Origin: 40CM-4-68-19 sp036513415
Lineage (GTDB): Bacteria; Myxococcota; Myxococcia; Myxococcales; 40CM-4-68-19
Assembly: GCA_036513415.1 (NCBI GenBank)
Contig: DATBZA010000087.1
Coordinates: 17,981 to 81,980 of the forward strand
Direction: 5' to 3'
Length of the DNA stretch: 64,000 nucleotides
In this document: piece after piece, positions 1-12,600 of the stretch
Layout of the letters: each line of letters starts with the position of its first letter
Numbering within the stretch: position 1 is the stretch's first letter
Notes under the pieces: model-generated
The model's input: the letters and a program-made list of their open reading frames with translations, nothing else
Databases searched by the model: none
Told to the model about the DNA's origin: nothing
Position numbers and translations under genes: made by a program

Positions 1-242
1 CCCAGGCTCGAGCGCATTTCGAGCACGTGTCGGATGAGGTCGAATTCGAGCTCGAGCGTGTGATCCCGCCAGGGCACCGCCGACGTGGTGAGCCCGCGAG
101 AGCTCAGGTAGAGCGGCACGTGCCACCAATGGTTCTGGAACGGGGCAAGCGCGAGCCGCGTCTTGCCTACGATCTGCGTCCACATGTGCATCGTGGCGCG
201 CGTTTCCTGCCATCCGGGAATCTGAAGAGTGGGCCAGGTCAT
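1..242 (-). CDS. DUF5996 family protein, N-terminal part
   Basis: Reading leftward from the ATG at 242-240, the frame stays open for 80 codons and runs off the left edge of the window, so the C-terminal part is missing. The N-terminus (MTWPTLQIPGWQETRAT, then MHMWTQIVGKTRLAL and NHWWHVPLYLSSRGLTTS) matches the strongly conserved start of the DUF5996 family as I remember it. No function is established for that family. A second frame on the opposite strand covers the same bases but has the low-complexity Arg/Pro-rich look of a shadow. The gene is divergent from the NAD(P)-binding gene at 303. Confidence 0.82.
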   Translation of the reverse strand, partial: MTWPTLQIPGWQETRATMHMWTQIVGKTRLALAPFQNHWWHVPLYLSSRGLTTSAVPWRDHTLELEFDLIRHVLEMRSSL

Positions 243-302
243 GACGGTGCCACTAGAGCACAAACCGCTGCAGCGGGAAGCTCCGACCTTGATTAGTGTA
301 CG

Positions 303-1007
303 TTGTCGCCCGTGCCTACCGTCCTCGTCGCTGGCGCCACCGGCGCCGTAGGGAGCGTCCTGGTTCCACGCTTGCGCGCCTCCGGGTTCGACGTCATCCC
401 GCACGTGCGCCCCAAGACAGCCGATCGACATCCGCTGGGCAACGACCCGCGGGCGCTGGTCGCCGAGCTCGCCGACGCTGGAAAGGTGGACTCGGTGATG
501 GCGCGCACCGAGTCCGTCGTCTGCCTGACGGGAACCATGCGGCGGAGGTTCGCCGCCGGCGACAACTACGAGAGCTCCGACTACCGCCCCGTGGTGCAGC
601 TCGTCGAGTCGGCGCGGCGCGTCCCCGGCAAGCGCCACTTCGTCCTGCTCTCCTCCCTCGGCGCGCGCCCCGGCGGGGGCTATCTGGGCTGGAAGCACCG
701 GGCGGAGGAAGCCGTGCGTGCGAGCGGCCTCCCACACTCCATCCTGCGCGCCTCCTTTATCGACACAAGGGGTTCCGACTCGCTCCCAAGCGACGGGAGG
801 CAGCGCAAACCGCCGCCGTTGGTGGGCCTGGCGCTGAGGGCCATCGGCCTCCTGCCCGCTCTACGCCCGTTTTCCGACGACGTACGTCCCATCCCTGTCG
901 GCGTGCTTTGCGCCGCCATCGCGCGCATCCTGCGCGACCGCGCGCCGTTCGGCGTGCTCACCGGACGACAGCTCTGGACACTCGCTGCGGATCGAAAGCG
1001 ACGCTAG
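303..1007 (+). CDS. NAD(P)-binding Rossmann-fold protein (atypical SDR/NmrA-like)
   Basis: This 234-residue protein opens with a glycine-rich nucleotide-binding loop (VAGATGAVGSVL, residues about 8-19) after a first beta strand. A strand-plus-serine segment (FVLLSSLGA) follows near residue 115, and then GWKHRAEEAVRASGLPHSILR, typical of the atypical SDR/NmrA group that acts on quinones, complex I factors or sugar nucleotides. The usual YxxxK pair is not clear (W-K-H in its place), as in many atypical members, so it may bind rather than turn over the cofactor. The start is a TTG at 303; a GTG at 312 is equally possible. The stop lies 4 bases from the convergent lon stop. The substrate cannot be told. 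Confidence 0.75.
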   Translation: MSPVPTVLVAGATGAVGSVLVPRLRASGFDVIPHVRPKTADRHPLGNDPRALVAELADAGKVDSVMARTESVVCLTGTMRRRFAAGDNYESSDYRPVVQLVESARRVPGKRHFVLLSSLGARPGGGYLGWKHRAEEAVRASGLPHSILRASFIDTRGSDSLPSDGRQRKPPPLVGLALRAIGLLPALRPFSDDVRPIPVGVLCAAIARILRDRAPFGVLTGRQLWTLAADRKRR

Positions 1008-1011
1008 AAGC

Positions 1012-3447
<2,436 letters not shown>

Positions 3448-3500
3448 CGGGGTCCTTTCCTCCGGAGGGCTCGGCTGGCTGCCGCGCCCGAAGCGTACCG

Positions 3501-3516
3501 CTTCACCTGGGTGAAG
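3501..3516. promoter_or_regulatory. perfect 16-bp inverted repeat upstream of lon
   Basis: CTTCACC-TG-GGTGAAG is a perfect 7-2-7 palindrome 54 bases upstream of the lon start and about 190 bases upstream of the divergent HicB-like gene. Its size and position suit a dimeric repressor or activator operator. It is neither the CIRCE nor the HAIR heat-shock element. No regulator can be assigned from sequence alone. Confidence 0.45.
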
Positions 3517-3704
3517 TCAGCAAAACGTTGCTCTCTCTCACAACGGATCCGCAGGGGTCCGGAATTCCCGCTGACGCAGAGCGACCTCGTCTGTGCGCGC
3601 AAGTGCGTGGCCGCGGCGCACCCAGGCACCTGCTCCTTCAGCGGCTTGCACAGTTGGCCAAGCTCGGCTTACGGTGTGGCCGCTGGATGCAGGTGAGGTA
3701 CCCC

Positions 3705-3911
3705 ATGCGCTACGTCGTCGAAGTCGAGCGCGAGGCGGAGGGCGGCTGGCTCGCCGAGGTGCGGGAGATGCCCGGCGCCGTCGCCTTCGGAGAGACGCGG
3801 GAAGATGCGCTGCGCGCCGCGGAAGCGCTGGTCTTGCGCACGCTGGCGGATCAACTCGAGCACCGCGAGCTCCCGGCGCGAAAGCTGGACATCACGTTCG
3901 TGGCTGCGTAG
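3705..3911 (+). CDS. HicB-like antitoxin-family protein, no HicA partner
   Basis: A 68-residue protein, MRYVVEVEREAEGGWLAEV followed by EMPGAVAFGETREDALRAAEALVLRTL, shows the beta-beta-alpha HicB partial RNase-H fold: the W-x-A-E-V strand, the G-A-V-A-F-G-E-T turn and the D-A-L-x-x-A-E-A helix. The ATG at 3705 is chosen because AGGTGAGG lies 7 bases upstream; another ATG at 3687 lacks such a site. HicB proteins normally neutralise a HicA ribonuclease encoded next to them and often carry a C-terminal DNA-binding domain. Neither a HicA-size gene nor a C-terminal HTH is present here, so this is a solitary short HicB. It sits between clpX and lon, with its stop 5 bases from the clpX stop. Confidence 0.7.
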   Translation: MRYVVEVEREAEGGWLAEVREMPGAVAFGETREDALRAAEALVLRTLADQLEHRELPARKLDITFVAA

Positions 3912-3916
3912 GAGCG

Positions 3917-5164
<1,248 letters not shown>

Positions 5165-5194
5165 GCAACCTCCGAGACCGTCTCTAATGTAACC

Positions 5195-5800
5195 CTACTT
5201 CTGCCCGCCGGCCGGTTTCTTGATGACCACTTCGTCAATCAAGCCGTATTCCTTCGCCTCGCCGGCGCCCATGAAGTAGTCGCGATCGGTGTCCTTTTCG
5301 ATGCGGTCGAGCCCCTGACCGGTGTGCTTCTGCATGATTTCGTTGAGCTTCGCCTTCAGCCGCAGGATCTCCTTGGCGTGGAGCTCGATGTCGCTGGCCT
5401 GCCCGCCAAACCCGCCGGAGGGCTGGTGGATCATGATCCGGGAATGCGGGAGCGAATACCGCTTGCCCTTCGCGCCGGCAGCGAGGAGCAAGGCGCCCAT
5501 CGAGGCCGCCTGCCCCATGCAGATGGTCGACACCTGACACTTCACGTACTGCATCGTGTCGTAGATGGCGAGGCCTGAGGTCACCGATCCGCCCGGGCTA
5601 TTGATGTAGAGATTGATGTCCTTGTCCGGGTCCTCCGACTCGAGGAACAGCATCTGCGCGACGATGATGTTGGCCACGTCGTCGTCGACGGGAGTTCCCA
5701 GGAAGACGATGCGGTCCTTGAGCAGGCGGCTGTACAGATCGTAGGCGCGCTCGCCGCGGTGGGTTTGCTCGATGACGGTAGGGTACGGAATCATTGCCAT
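5195..5800 (-). CDS. clpP: ATP-dependent Clp protease proteolytic subunit ClpP
   Basis: This 201-residue serine peptidase is the barrel-shaped partner of ClpX. The catalytic triad can be placed as Ser100 (in MGQAASMGALL), His125 (in RIMIHQPSGG) and Asp174, which keeps the spacing known for E. coli ClpP. The N-terminus MAMIPYPTVIEQTHRGERAYD matches processed bacterial ClpP, whose first residues are removed autocatalytically. It lies 28 bases downstream of tig and 30 upstream of clpX on the same strand, the classic tig-clpP-clpX order. Confidence 0.98.
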   Translation of the reverse strand: MAMIPYPTVIEQTHRGERAYDLYSRLLKDRIVFLGTPVDDDVANIIVAQMLFLESEDPDKDINLYINSPGGSVTSGLAIYDTMQYVKCQVSTICMGQAASMGALLLAAGAKGKRYSLPHSRIMIHQPSGGFGGQASDIELHAKEILRLKAKLNEIMQKHTGQGLDRIEKDTDRDYFMGAGEAKEYGLIDEVVIKKPAGGQK

Positions 5801-5828
5801 GTTCTGAAACTCCGGTCGGCGAAAAGAG

Positions 5829-7112
5829 CTACTGGAAATTGGCTTTGGAGAGCAGGAAGGCGAGCGCTTTGTCCTGCCGCAGGCGGCCCTTCAGGGTGTC
5901 GAGCGACTCCTGCCGCTTGAACGCCGCGCGAACTTTCTCCGCGGGCTGTTTCAGCTCGCCCGCGAGCTTGTCGAAGTGCTTCGCGAGGTCTTCCTCGCTG
6001 GCCTCGATCTTCTCCTTCTCCGCGATGGCCTCGAGCAGCAGATAACCTTTCACTTCGAGCAGCGCACGCTGACGCAGCTCGTCGCGCATGCGGTCCAGGT
6101 TGAGCCCGAGCTGGCGCGGGTCGATGCCGCGGCGCATGAAGCCCTCCAGCATGCCCTGCAGCATCGCGTCCACGTTGCGCTCCACCAGCGCTGGCGGGGC
6201 CTCGATGGGGTTCTTCTCGGCCAGCGCCGTCAGCACGGCCTCGCGCTGGTCGCTCTCGGCGCGGTCCTTCTTCTGCTGCTCCATCTCGGAGCGGATCTTC
6301 GCGCGCAGGTCCGAGACGGTCTTGGGTTCCCCTCCGAGGTCCTGCACGAACGCGTCATCGAGGGCGGGCACCTCGCGCTTCTTCAGCCCGTTCACCTTGA
6401 CCTGGAACCGCGCTTCCTTCCCGCGCAATTCCTCCACCGCGTAGTCGTTGGCGAAGGACACGGCGAGCTCGCGATTCTCGCCCACCCGCGCTCCCAGCAG
6501 TCCCTCGGCCTTGTTCTCCAGCAGCGAGCCGGGGGCGACTTCCAGCAGGACGCCCTCGCGCTTCGCCCCCCGCAGCGGAGCGCCCTCGACGAATCCCTCG
6601 TAGTCGGCGGAGACGAAGTCGCCTGCCTCGGCTACGTCGCGTCCTTCGATCGGCACGAACATGGCCTGGTTCGCGCGCATCTCCTCGATGCGCTCGTCGA
6701 CCTGCGCGTCGGTGACCGTGGCGTCGATCCGGGTGACGCTCAGGCCCTCGTAGTCCTTGGGCTCGACGCGCGGCCGCACTTCGACCGTCGCCGTGTACTT
6801 GAACGGCTGGCCCACTTCCACCGAGCCGTTCTCGACCCGGGGAGGCGCCACCGGATCGAGCTGGTGCTCGGCGAGCGCCTCGTGGATCGAGCCCGTGACC
6901 AGCTTTTGCGCGACGTCCTTCTTCACGTCGTCGCCGAAGTATCGCTCCACCAGCCGGCGCGGCACGTGGCCCTGCCGGTAGCCCTTGAGCTTCACCGTGC
7001 GGGAGACGGAGGTGTAGGCGCGATCCAGCGCATCCTTCACGCGGTCCGGCGTCAGCTCCACCGAGACCTTCTTCACGACCGGGCTGAGATCCTCGACCCT
7101 GGACTGGACCAC
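5829..7112 (-). CDS. tig: trigger factor, ribosome-associated chaperone and prolyl isomerase
   Basis: The 427-residue trigger factor binds the ribosomal exit tunnel and shields nascent chains. The N-terminal ribosome-binding domain carries a variant of the GFRxGxxP signature (KGYRQGHVPRRLVERYFGDDV, near residue 45). A PPIase (FKBP-like) domain follows around residue 155, starting at AEAGDFVSADYEGF, and then a long helical C-terminal domain. I set the start at the GTG at 7112-7110 because AAGGAG lies 8 bases upstream. The longer open frame to 7181 would run through the tRNA-Leu gene and adds 23 residues unlike the family. The Phe of GFR is replaced by Tyr, a conservative change. Confidence 0.96.
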   Translation of the reverse strand: MVQSRVEDLSPVVKKVSVELTPDRVKDALDRAYTSVSRTVKLKGYRQGHVPRRLVERYFGDDVKKDVAQKLVTGSIHEALAEHQLDPVAPPRVENGSVEVGQPFKYTATVEVRPRVEPKDYEGLSVTRIDATVTDAQVDERIEEMRANQAMFVPIEGRDVAEAGDFVSADYEGFVEGAPLRGAKREGVLLEVAPGSLLENKAEGLLGARVGENRELAVSFANDYAVEELRGKEARFQVKVNGLKKREVPALDDAFVQDLGGEPKTVSDLRAKIRSEMEQQKKDRAESDQREAVLTALAEKNPIEAPPALVERNVDAMLQGMLEGFMRRGIDPRQLGLNLDRMRDELRQRALLEVKGYLLLEAIAEKEKIEASEEDLAKHFDKLAGELKQPAEKVRAAFKRQESLDTLKGRLRQDKALAFLLSKANFQ

Positions 7113-7139
7113 GGATGCGGCTCCTTGCACGAGCAAAGA

Positions 7140-7225
7140 TGGTGCGAGAGGCGGGACTCGAACCCGCACGGGTTGCCCCACAGGCTTCTAAGGCCTGCGC
7201 GTCTGCCAGTTCCGCCACCCTCGCA
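7140..7225 (-). tRNA. tRNA-Leu (anticodon UAG)
   Basis: Reverse-strand cloverleaf with acceptor stem TGCGAGG/CTCTCGCA, a D-arm, anticodon loop CTTAGAA (UAG, Leu) on a GCAGGC/GCCTGT stem, the long class II variable arm expected of tRNA-Leu (GGGGCAACCC region), and a T-arm with GGTTCGAGTCC. The bases after the discriminator A read CCA (7142-7140), so CCA appears to be encoded. The 3' end is 27 bases from the tig start, so tRNA and tig are probably on one transcript. Confidence 0.97.
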
Positions 7226-7247
7226 AAGACATCCTGGCAGACCGCGG

Positions 7248-7276
7248 GTCATAGCGCCCGTGGCAGGCAGCGTCAA
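7248..7276 (-). promoter_or_regulatory. sigma-70-type promoter for tRNA-Leu and tig
   Basis: On the minus strand TTGACG (7276-7271) and TATGAC (7253-7248) are separated by 17 bases, a near-consensus vegetative promoter. Initiation would be expected near 7241, about 15 bases before the tRNA-Leu 5' end. It probably also drives the downstream tig-clpP-clpX genes. Confidence 0.6.
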
Positions 7277-7445
7277 CGCGGATCCCACATCTGATGCCCG
7301 GGTCGGGCCGGGTGGCAGGGGCGCCCACCGAAAACAATAGCGGCATCGCAAACAGTAGCACCGCAATTGATGCCGCCGCCGCGCCACAGCGATGCAAATC
7401 CAGGAACTTGGGAGGGGCTCATGGCTTGCAACACCCTTCCTGGCC

Positions 7446-7976
7446 ATGACGAATCGCAACGCAGCTCGCGGATTCTCGTTGCTCGAAACGCTCATCGCGC
7501 TGGTGCTGGTCGGGCTCTCGATGACCGCGCTCCTGGTGGCCTTCGTCACCAGCGGCCAGTTCGGAGTCTTGAGCCGGCGGCAGGCGACGGCCCTGGCGCT
7601 GGCGAGCTCCATCGCCGGCCAGCTCAACTACGCGCCCTACGCGGACGCGCGACTGGCCAACGCCAACGTCCAGAACGACACCAACTTCGCCGACCCCGAC
7701 GGCCTCTACGCGCAGCCTTCCTTGCCCACCGGCAACGACGCTCCCGACTCCACGCTGCCCCTGCAGAGCGTGGGCAACGAGAGCTACGAGGCCTACGTCA
7801 ACGTCGTCCCCCGGATGGGCGACGGCAACTGGGATCCCACAACTCTGGAGATGGGCAAGGCCTTCGCCGTGATCGTGCGCTACCGGGTCGGCCAGAAGTT
7901 CATGCGCGCGGTGAGCCTCGGGTACCACTACAACCCGGCGGCGGTCGGGACCGGGACGATTCCCCTCCCCCTATGA
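7446..7976 (+). CDS. pilV: type IV pilus minor pseudopilin, PilV-like
   Basis: A short positively charged leader (MTNRNAARG) is followed by FSLLETLIALVLVGLSM, the prepilin cleavage and methylation motif with Gly(-1), Phe(+1) and Glu(+5). The hydrophobic helix anchors the pilin in the inner membrane before assembly. The 176-residue remainder has no recognisable domain. By position in front of PilW-, PilX- and PilY1-like genes it is the PilV equivalent, one of the minor pilins that prime pilus assembly and present PilY1 at the tip. The start at 7446 gives a normal short leader but has no clear ribosome binding site. The stop overlaps the next start (ATGA). Confidence 0.85.
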   Translation: MTNRNAARGFSLLETLIALVLVGLSMTALLVAFVTSGQFGVLSRRQATALALASSIAGQLNYAPYADARLANANVQNDTNFADPDGLYAQPSLPTGNDAPDSTLPLQSVGNESYEAYVNVVPRMGDGNWDPTTLEMGKAFAVIVRYRVGQKFMRAVSLGYHYNPAAVGTGTIPLPL

Positions 7977-9142
7977 CCCGCCACCGTCTCCGCGGCTTCA
8001 CGCTGATCGAGGTGCTGATCTCGGTCGCCATCCTGGCGTTCGTGGTCGCTGGCATCTCGCAGGTCTTGATCAAGCAGGGCCAGGCCTCCTCGGTGCAGGC
8101 AGGCCAGCGCGACCTGGAAGAGAGCGGACGGCTCGCGCTGCTCGAGCTCGGCCGCGCCGTTCGCCTGGCGGGATACGGCATCGACCCCACGGCCGCGTTC
8201 GACTTTGGCCGCTTCGCTTGCACGACGCCGGACACCCCGTCCACCTGCAACGGAGGAGGCCGCGATCGCACCGACGCGCCCGACGAGTTGGTGGTGGCCT
8301 GGCGCGATCCGAACTTCGCGCGCAAGGTCGCGGTGAAGACGGGCGCCGGGCCCTACACGATCACGCTCGATGCGGCGCTCACTGGCAGGGTGGACGCGGG
8401 GCGCATCGTCGAGCTTCTCTGCGACGGGGCGGAGAATGCCGCCTACGTCGCCGTCACTTCCACGAAGAATGCCGGAGCTACGGACCTGAGCGTCCGGGTC
8501 CTCACCGCCGCCGACGGCTACTTTCCCGCCGTCGACCCGTCGGATGCCTGCTACTCCACCTCCACGGTGCTCCTGGTGGAGCGCACGCGCTACTACGTCG
8601 CGAACGACGCCGACGGCGTGCCGGCGCTCTGGCGCGACCGCGGCCGCGGCGGCGCCGAGCTGCTCTTCCGCGGCATCGAGGACCTGCAGCTCAGCTACGA
8701 CATCGGACAGCCCCCCGCGGGGTCGCGGTTCGCCGCGGGAGGCGCGAACGCGGTGTTGCCGCCCGGCTGCATCAACACCAGCGCCGACGGCGGCGGGACC
8801 TCGACCTGGAGCTTCGGATCCTGCGCGGGAGTGGGCGCGGCGCCCGACGAGACGATCACGCCCCCCAACTGGCGGCTGGACGCGTACGACGCCGCGACCC
8901 GCTACACCGGCCATCCGGCAAACATCCGCAACGTGAACGTCGTGGTGGTCGCCCGGGCTTTGCGCGCCTCACCCGACGGCAGCGGCGACGAGCTTCCGGC
9001 CTTGCTGAACCGGCCGGCCCGCATCCGCGACACGTTCCGCCGCGCGGTGCAGACGCTGTCCGAACAGCCGCAGAACCTGCTCAGCCGGGCCAACATCCTT
9101 CCGCCCGTCTTCCCCGGTTCCACCAACGTCGGAGGTGGATGA
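7973..9142 (+). CDS. pilW: type IV pilus minor pseudopilin, PilW-like
   Basis: This 389-residue protein has a prepilin leader MTRHRLRG before FTLIEVLISVAILAFVVAG, with the conserved Phe+1 and Glu+5. The long soluble domain includes the PilW-typical early segment LLELGRAVRLAGYGIDP and several cysteines that may form disulfides. The ATG overlaps the stop of the preceding gene by 4 bases, which indicates translational coupling. PilW-like proteins are low-abundance pilins in the tip-initiating complex with PilV, PilX and PilY1. Confidence 0.86.
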   Translation: MTRHRLRGFTLIEVLISVAILAFVVAGISQVLIKQGQASSVQAGQRDLEESGRLALLELGRAVRLAGYGIDPTAAFDFGRFACTTPDTPSTCNGGGRDRTDAPDELVVAWRDPNFARKVAVKTGAGPYTITLDAALTGRVDAGRIVELLCDGAENAAYVAVTSTKNAGATDLSVRVLTAADGYFPAVDPSDACYSTSTVLLVERTRYYVANDADGVPALWRDRGRGGAELLFRGIEDLQLSYDIGQPPAGSRFAAGGANAVLPPGCINTSADGGGTSTWSFGSCAGVGAAPDETITPPNWRLDAYDAATRYTGHPANIRNVNVVVVARALRASPDGSGDELPALLNRPARIRDTFRRAVQTLSEQPQNLLSRANILPPVFPGSTNVGGG

Positions 9143-9645
9143 TGCGCCCCCACCGTGGCAGCGCCTTGCTCGCCGCACTCATGGTCATCGGGGTGCTCGC
9201 CCTGGTCACCGTCGCAACCTTGCGGCTGGCCAACATCAGCAAAGGCCAGTCGGCCAAGGATGCCCGCGCGCTCAGCCAGGCTGCATGCGTCGATGCCGCC
9301 CGCCAGTACCTGATCGGCCGCCTCCGGCTGCTGAGCAAGTTCCCTCTCACCGAGCTCACCTTCGACCAGGCGATTCCCGTCGAGAACGGGACGCGTCACA
9401 TCTACAGCGGGCACGTCCGCCAGCAAGCCGGCAACGGCACCTTCAGCGGTGCCCTTCCGATCATCAAGTCCGTCCGGGGAGTCGCGGCTTCGAAGGTCGG
9501 CGGCGCGAAGTCGGGCAACCGCGACCTGAGCAACACCATTGCGCCGCCGACGCTCGGCGGAAAGCCCTACCAGGTGGTGGTCGCCTGCAGCGATCCGGTC
9601 GCCGGCGACCTCGAGCTGGAATTCAGCTTCCGCTACGGATTGTGA
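9142..9645 (+). CDS. pilX: type IV pilus assembly protein, PilX-like
   Basis: This 167-residue protein has a short basic N-terminus (MRPHRGS) and one hydrophobic helix (ALLAALMVIGVLALVTVATLRLANIS), followed by a soluble domain. PilX-type proteins lack a perfect prepilin motif (here GSALLAA without Glu+5), as seen here. Two overlapping ATGs exist: the first, at 9139, lies only 2 bases from GGAGGT, the second, at 9142, lies 5 bases away and is preferred. It overlaps the PilW stop and precedes the PilY1 gene by 7 bases, fixing its place in the operon. Confidence 0.8.
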   Translation: MRPHRGSALLAALMVIGVLALVTVATLRLANISKGQSAKDARALSQAACVDAARQYLIGRLRLLSKFPLTELTFDQAIPVENGTRHIYSGHVRQQAGNGTFSGALPIIKSVRGVAASKVGGAKSGNRDLSNTIAPPTLGGKPYQVVVACSDPVAGDLELEFSFRYGL

Positions 9646-9652
9646 GGAGACC

Positions 9653-12600
9653 ATGAGACTCCGCCAACTGCGCCTTCCCGCGCTGCTGATCGGCGTTCTG
9701 ATGCTCGACGCCACCCTGGACGCTCCGCGTCCGGCGACGGCGGCGGCGTGCGCCCCCGGGGACTGCCTGACCAACAGCGCGGTCAACAACCGGGTGCAAC
9801 CCACCAGCGTCAACGCCGACGACAAGGGCGACGTCACCTTCTTCGCCTCTCAGTCGGGCCAGCTTCCCAACGTAGTGTTCGTGCTCGACAACTCGACCTC
9901 GATGTACGAGCTGCCCTACGACGTCGCGGCCTACCCGAACTCGGCGTGGACCAGCAAGGGGCAGACCCCGAACGGCTGCGGCACGGTGACCACGACTGCG
10001 CCGTCGGGCTCGGGTTGCACGGGCACCACGTTCACCCAGACCGCGACGAGCTGCGGAAACAACACCTATTTCGCCGGCCTGAAGGACTCGGGCAACCTTC
10101 CCTACAGCAAGAGCAAGACGTACGCCGCGCCTGATCCCTGGTACGACGGCACGCACGGCACGTCGGCCTTCTTTACCAACAACAGCGCCTACAAGTTCTT
10201 CGAGTGGGCGGTATCGCCCCCGGCAGCGGGAGGTACCGCCAACGGCGGGCCCATCACGTTCACGCCCGCTGTCACGGTCGGCCCCGGCACCGTCAGCGGC
10301 GCGATCAACAACTACTGCAACGGTCTTGGCAACACCGCGGCCAGCGGCGGCAAGGGCGGTACCGGGGTCAATGCCTGGACCATGACCCAGCGCCAGCGCT
10401 GCCAGCAATGTATCGACGAGGTGGGCTACTACATCGCCCCCGGAGCCAGCGCCAACGAGAGCAACACCAACAACATCGTTTTCAAGGGCAACTGGCTCAA
10501 CTTCTTTCCGCCCAAGTACCTCGTCGCGCGCAAGGTGTTGACCGACTTCATCACCAGGCAGTCGACCACGCCCACGCCGGTCCGCATCGGCGTCGTCACC
10601 TATGATCCCCAGAACGTCAGCGCTCTCGACGTTCCCAGCACCAGCACAGGCTTCGGGGGTGGCCGTCATGACGGTGGTGCCTTCGTCTCATCCGGAATGA
10701 TCCCCGATTGCAGCGTCGTCACCTGGACTGGTTCGACGACTGCGACCCAGCAGACCAACCTGATCACTGCCGTGCGCGGCATCTCCTGGGGCAGCACCGG
10801 GTCGCCGATTGCGACGCCGCTGGCGGAGGCGGTGTTCAACGTCGGCCAGTTCTTTACCGGCGGCGACGCTCTGTGGAAGACCGCGTTTACCTCTGGCTCG
10901 AGCAACATCTGGTTGAAGTCCGGGTTCACCGCTCCCACCGGGGCCAACAAACCGCTCTGCGTCGCCTGCCAGGTGAACGCGATCGTGCTGATCACGGACG
11001 GTGAACCTTACGGTGACAACAACCTTCCCCAGAAGTTCCGCGACAACAAGATCCAGTGCCCCCGCACGCCCTCGACCGCGCCCGATCCCTGCGGCACCGA
11101 CCAGGGCAACTCGACTCCCAACCTGCTCGACGACGTCACCAATTACCTCGCCACCACCGACCTGGCCGTCGACGACGTGACCAAGCCGGAAACGATCGGC
11201 ATCCAGGACGTGATCACGTTCGTGATCGGAATGGGCCTCAAGGTGCCCCTGCTCGACAATGCAGCCAAGTACGGCAAGACCACCGCCGCCATGCGTGCGG
11301 ACAACGCACAGGACCTCCAGGACGAGGTGACCAGCGCCGTGGTCAACATCGTTGCGCGCGCCACCGCCTTCTCCTCCACCGCCATCCAGACGCTCGAGGT
11401 GGGCACCGGTTCCACCGCATACGTGCCCCGGTTCATCCCTGGCTCGCCGACCGACGCGCTCTGGGAGGGACATCTCTTCCGGTTCGACCTCTTCAACGAG
11501 TTCGTCGCCGGCGTCGATCTCGACAAGAACGGAAACCTGGACGGCGTTTTCCTGGTCGACAAGGACGGCGACATCGTCACCGAGGACGACAAGGGCGCCT
11601 TCCACAAGCAGAAGAACAACGCGCCAGCCGTTCCTGTCTGGGACGCCGGCGTGCAACTCGGCGCCATGCCCGCGGCCAACCGCAAAATCTACACGGCCCT
11701 TTGGGACAGCACGACCAGCAAATGGAAGACCATCGCCTGGCCGACCTGGGACGGGACCGGCAGCCCTCCGGCCGACTTCGCCTCCGTGCGGGACTTGCTC
11801 GGCATCGACGGCACCAACCCCGACGTGTGTGCCCAGATCAAGAGCTCGATGGCCACGCCCATCCCCGCCGCTTACCTCTCCTCCACCAGCACCTTCGATC
11901 GCGATCACTGCGCCAAGGCGATCATCGACTACGTGCGCGGGTACAACATCCTCAACGAGCTGACGACCAGCACTTCGGTGACCGCCAACCGCGCCCGCAT
12001 GCTCGGCGACATCTTCCACTCCTCGCCGGTGGTGGTCGATCCGCCCGTCGACCAGTTCATCTGCAACCTGGGCTTGCACGCGCAATGCGTGTCGACGCTC
12101 TACCAGTACGACACCAATCAGCCGGTGGCCCGCCCTGACGGCACCACTCCGAGCGATCAGTACACGGTTGGCACCACGACCGTCACCGCGTACGAGAAGT
12201 ACTGGCAGGACCATGAGACCCGGCAGCGCGTCGTGCTCGTCGGCGCGAACGACGGCATGATCCACGCATTCGACGCCGGGTCGCCGACCGCATCGCCACC
12301 CGTGCTCAACCCCAACGTCGGCTTCCGGCAGGTGGTCTACGACAGTGGAACCGGCAACGAGCTGTGGGGCTTCATCCCGCCCGATCAGCTCGCGCGGCTG
12401 TGGCTGATGATGCGCGACGGCCACCAGATGTACATCGACGGCGACATCATGGTGCGGGACGTATGGGTGGACGGCGTCAAGAACGACAAGGGCACCACGT
12501 CGTTCGTCAACAAGCCGCTCGTCAAACAGGACGTCGAGTACCACACGGTCGCCGTGGTCAGCGAACGCCAGGGCGGGAGCCACTTCTTCGCGCTGGACGT

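Noticed and set aside
27..296. Plus-strand frame over the DUF5996 gene
   Set aside because: The minus-strand reading matches a known protein family; this frame is its shadow.
7113..7181. N-terminal extension of trigger factor
   Set aside because: It would overlap the tRNA-Leu gene, and a GTG with a good ribosome binding site at 7112 gives the family N-terminus.
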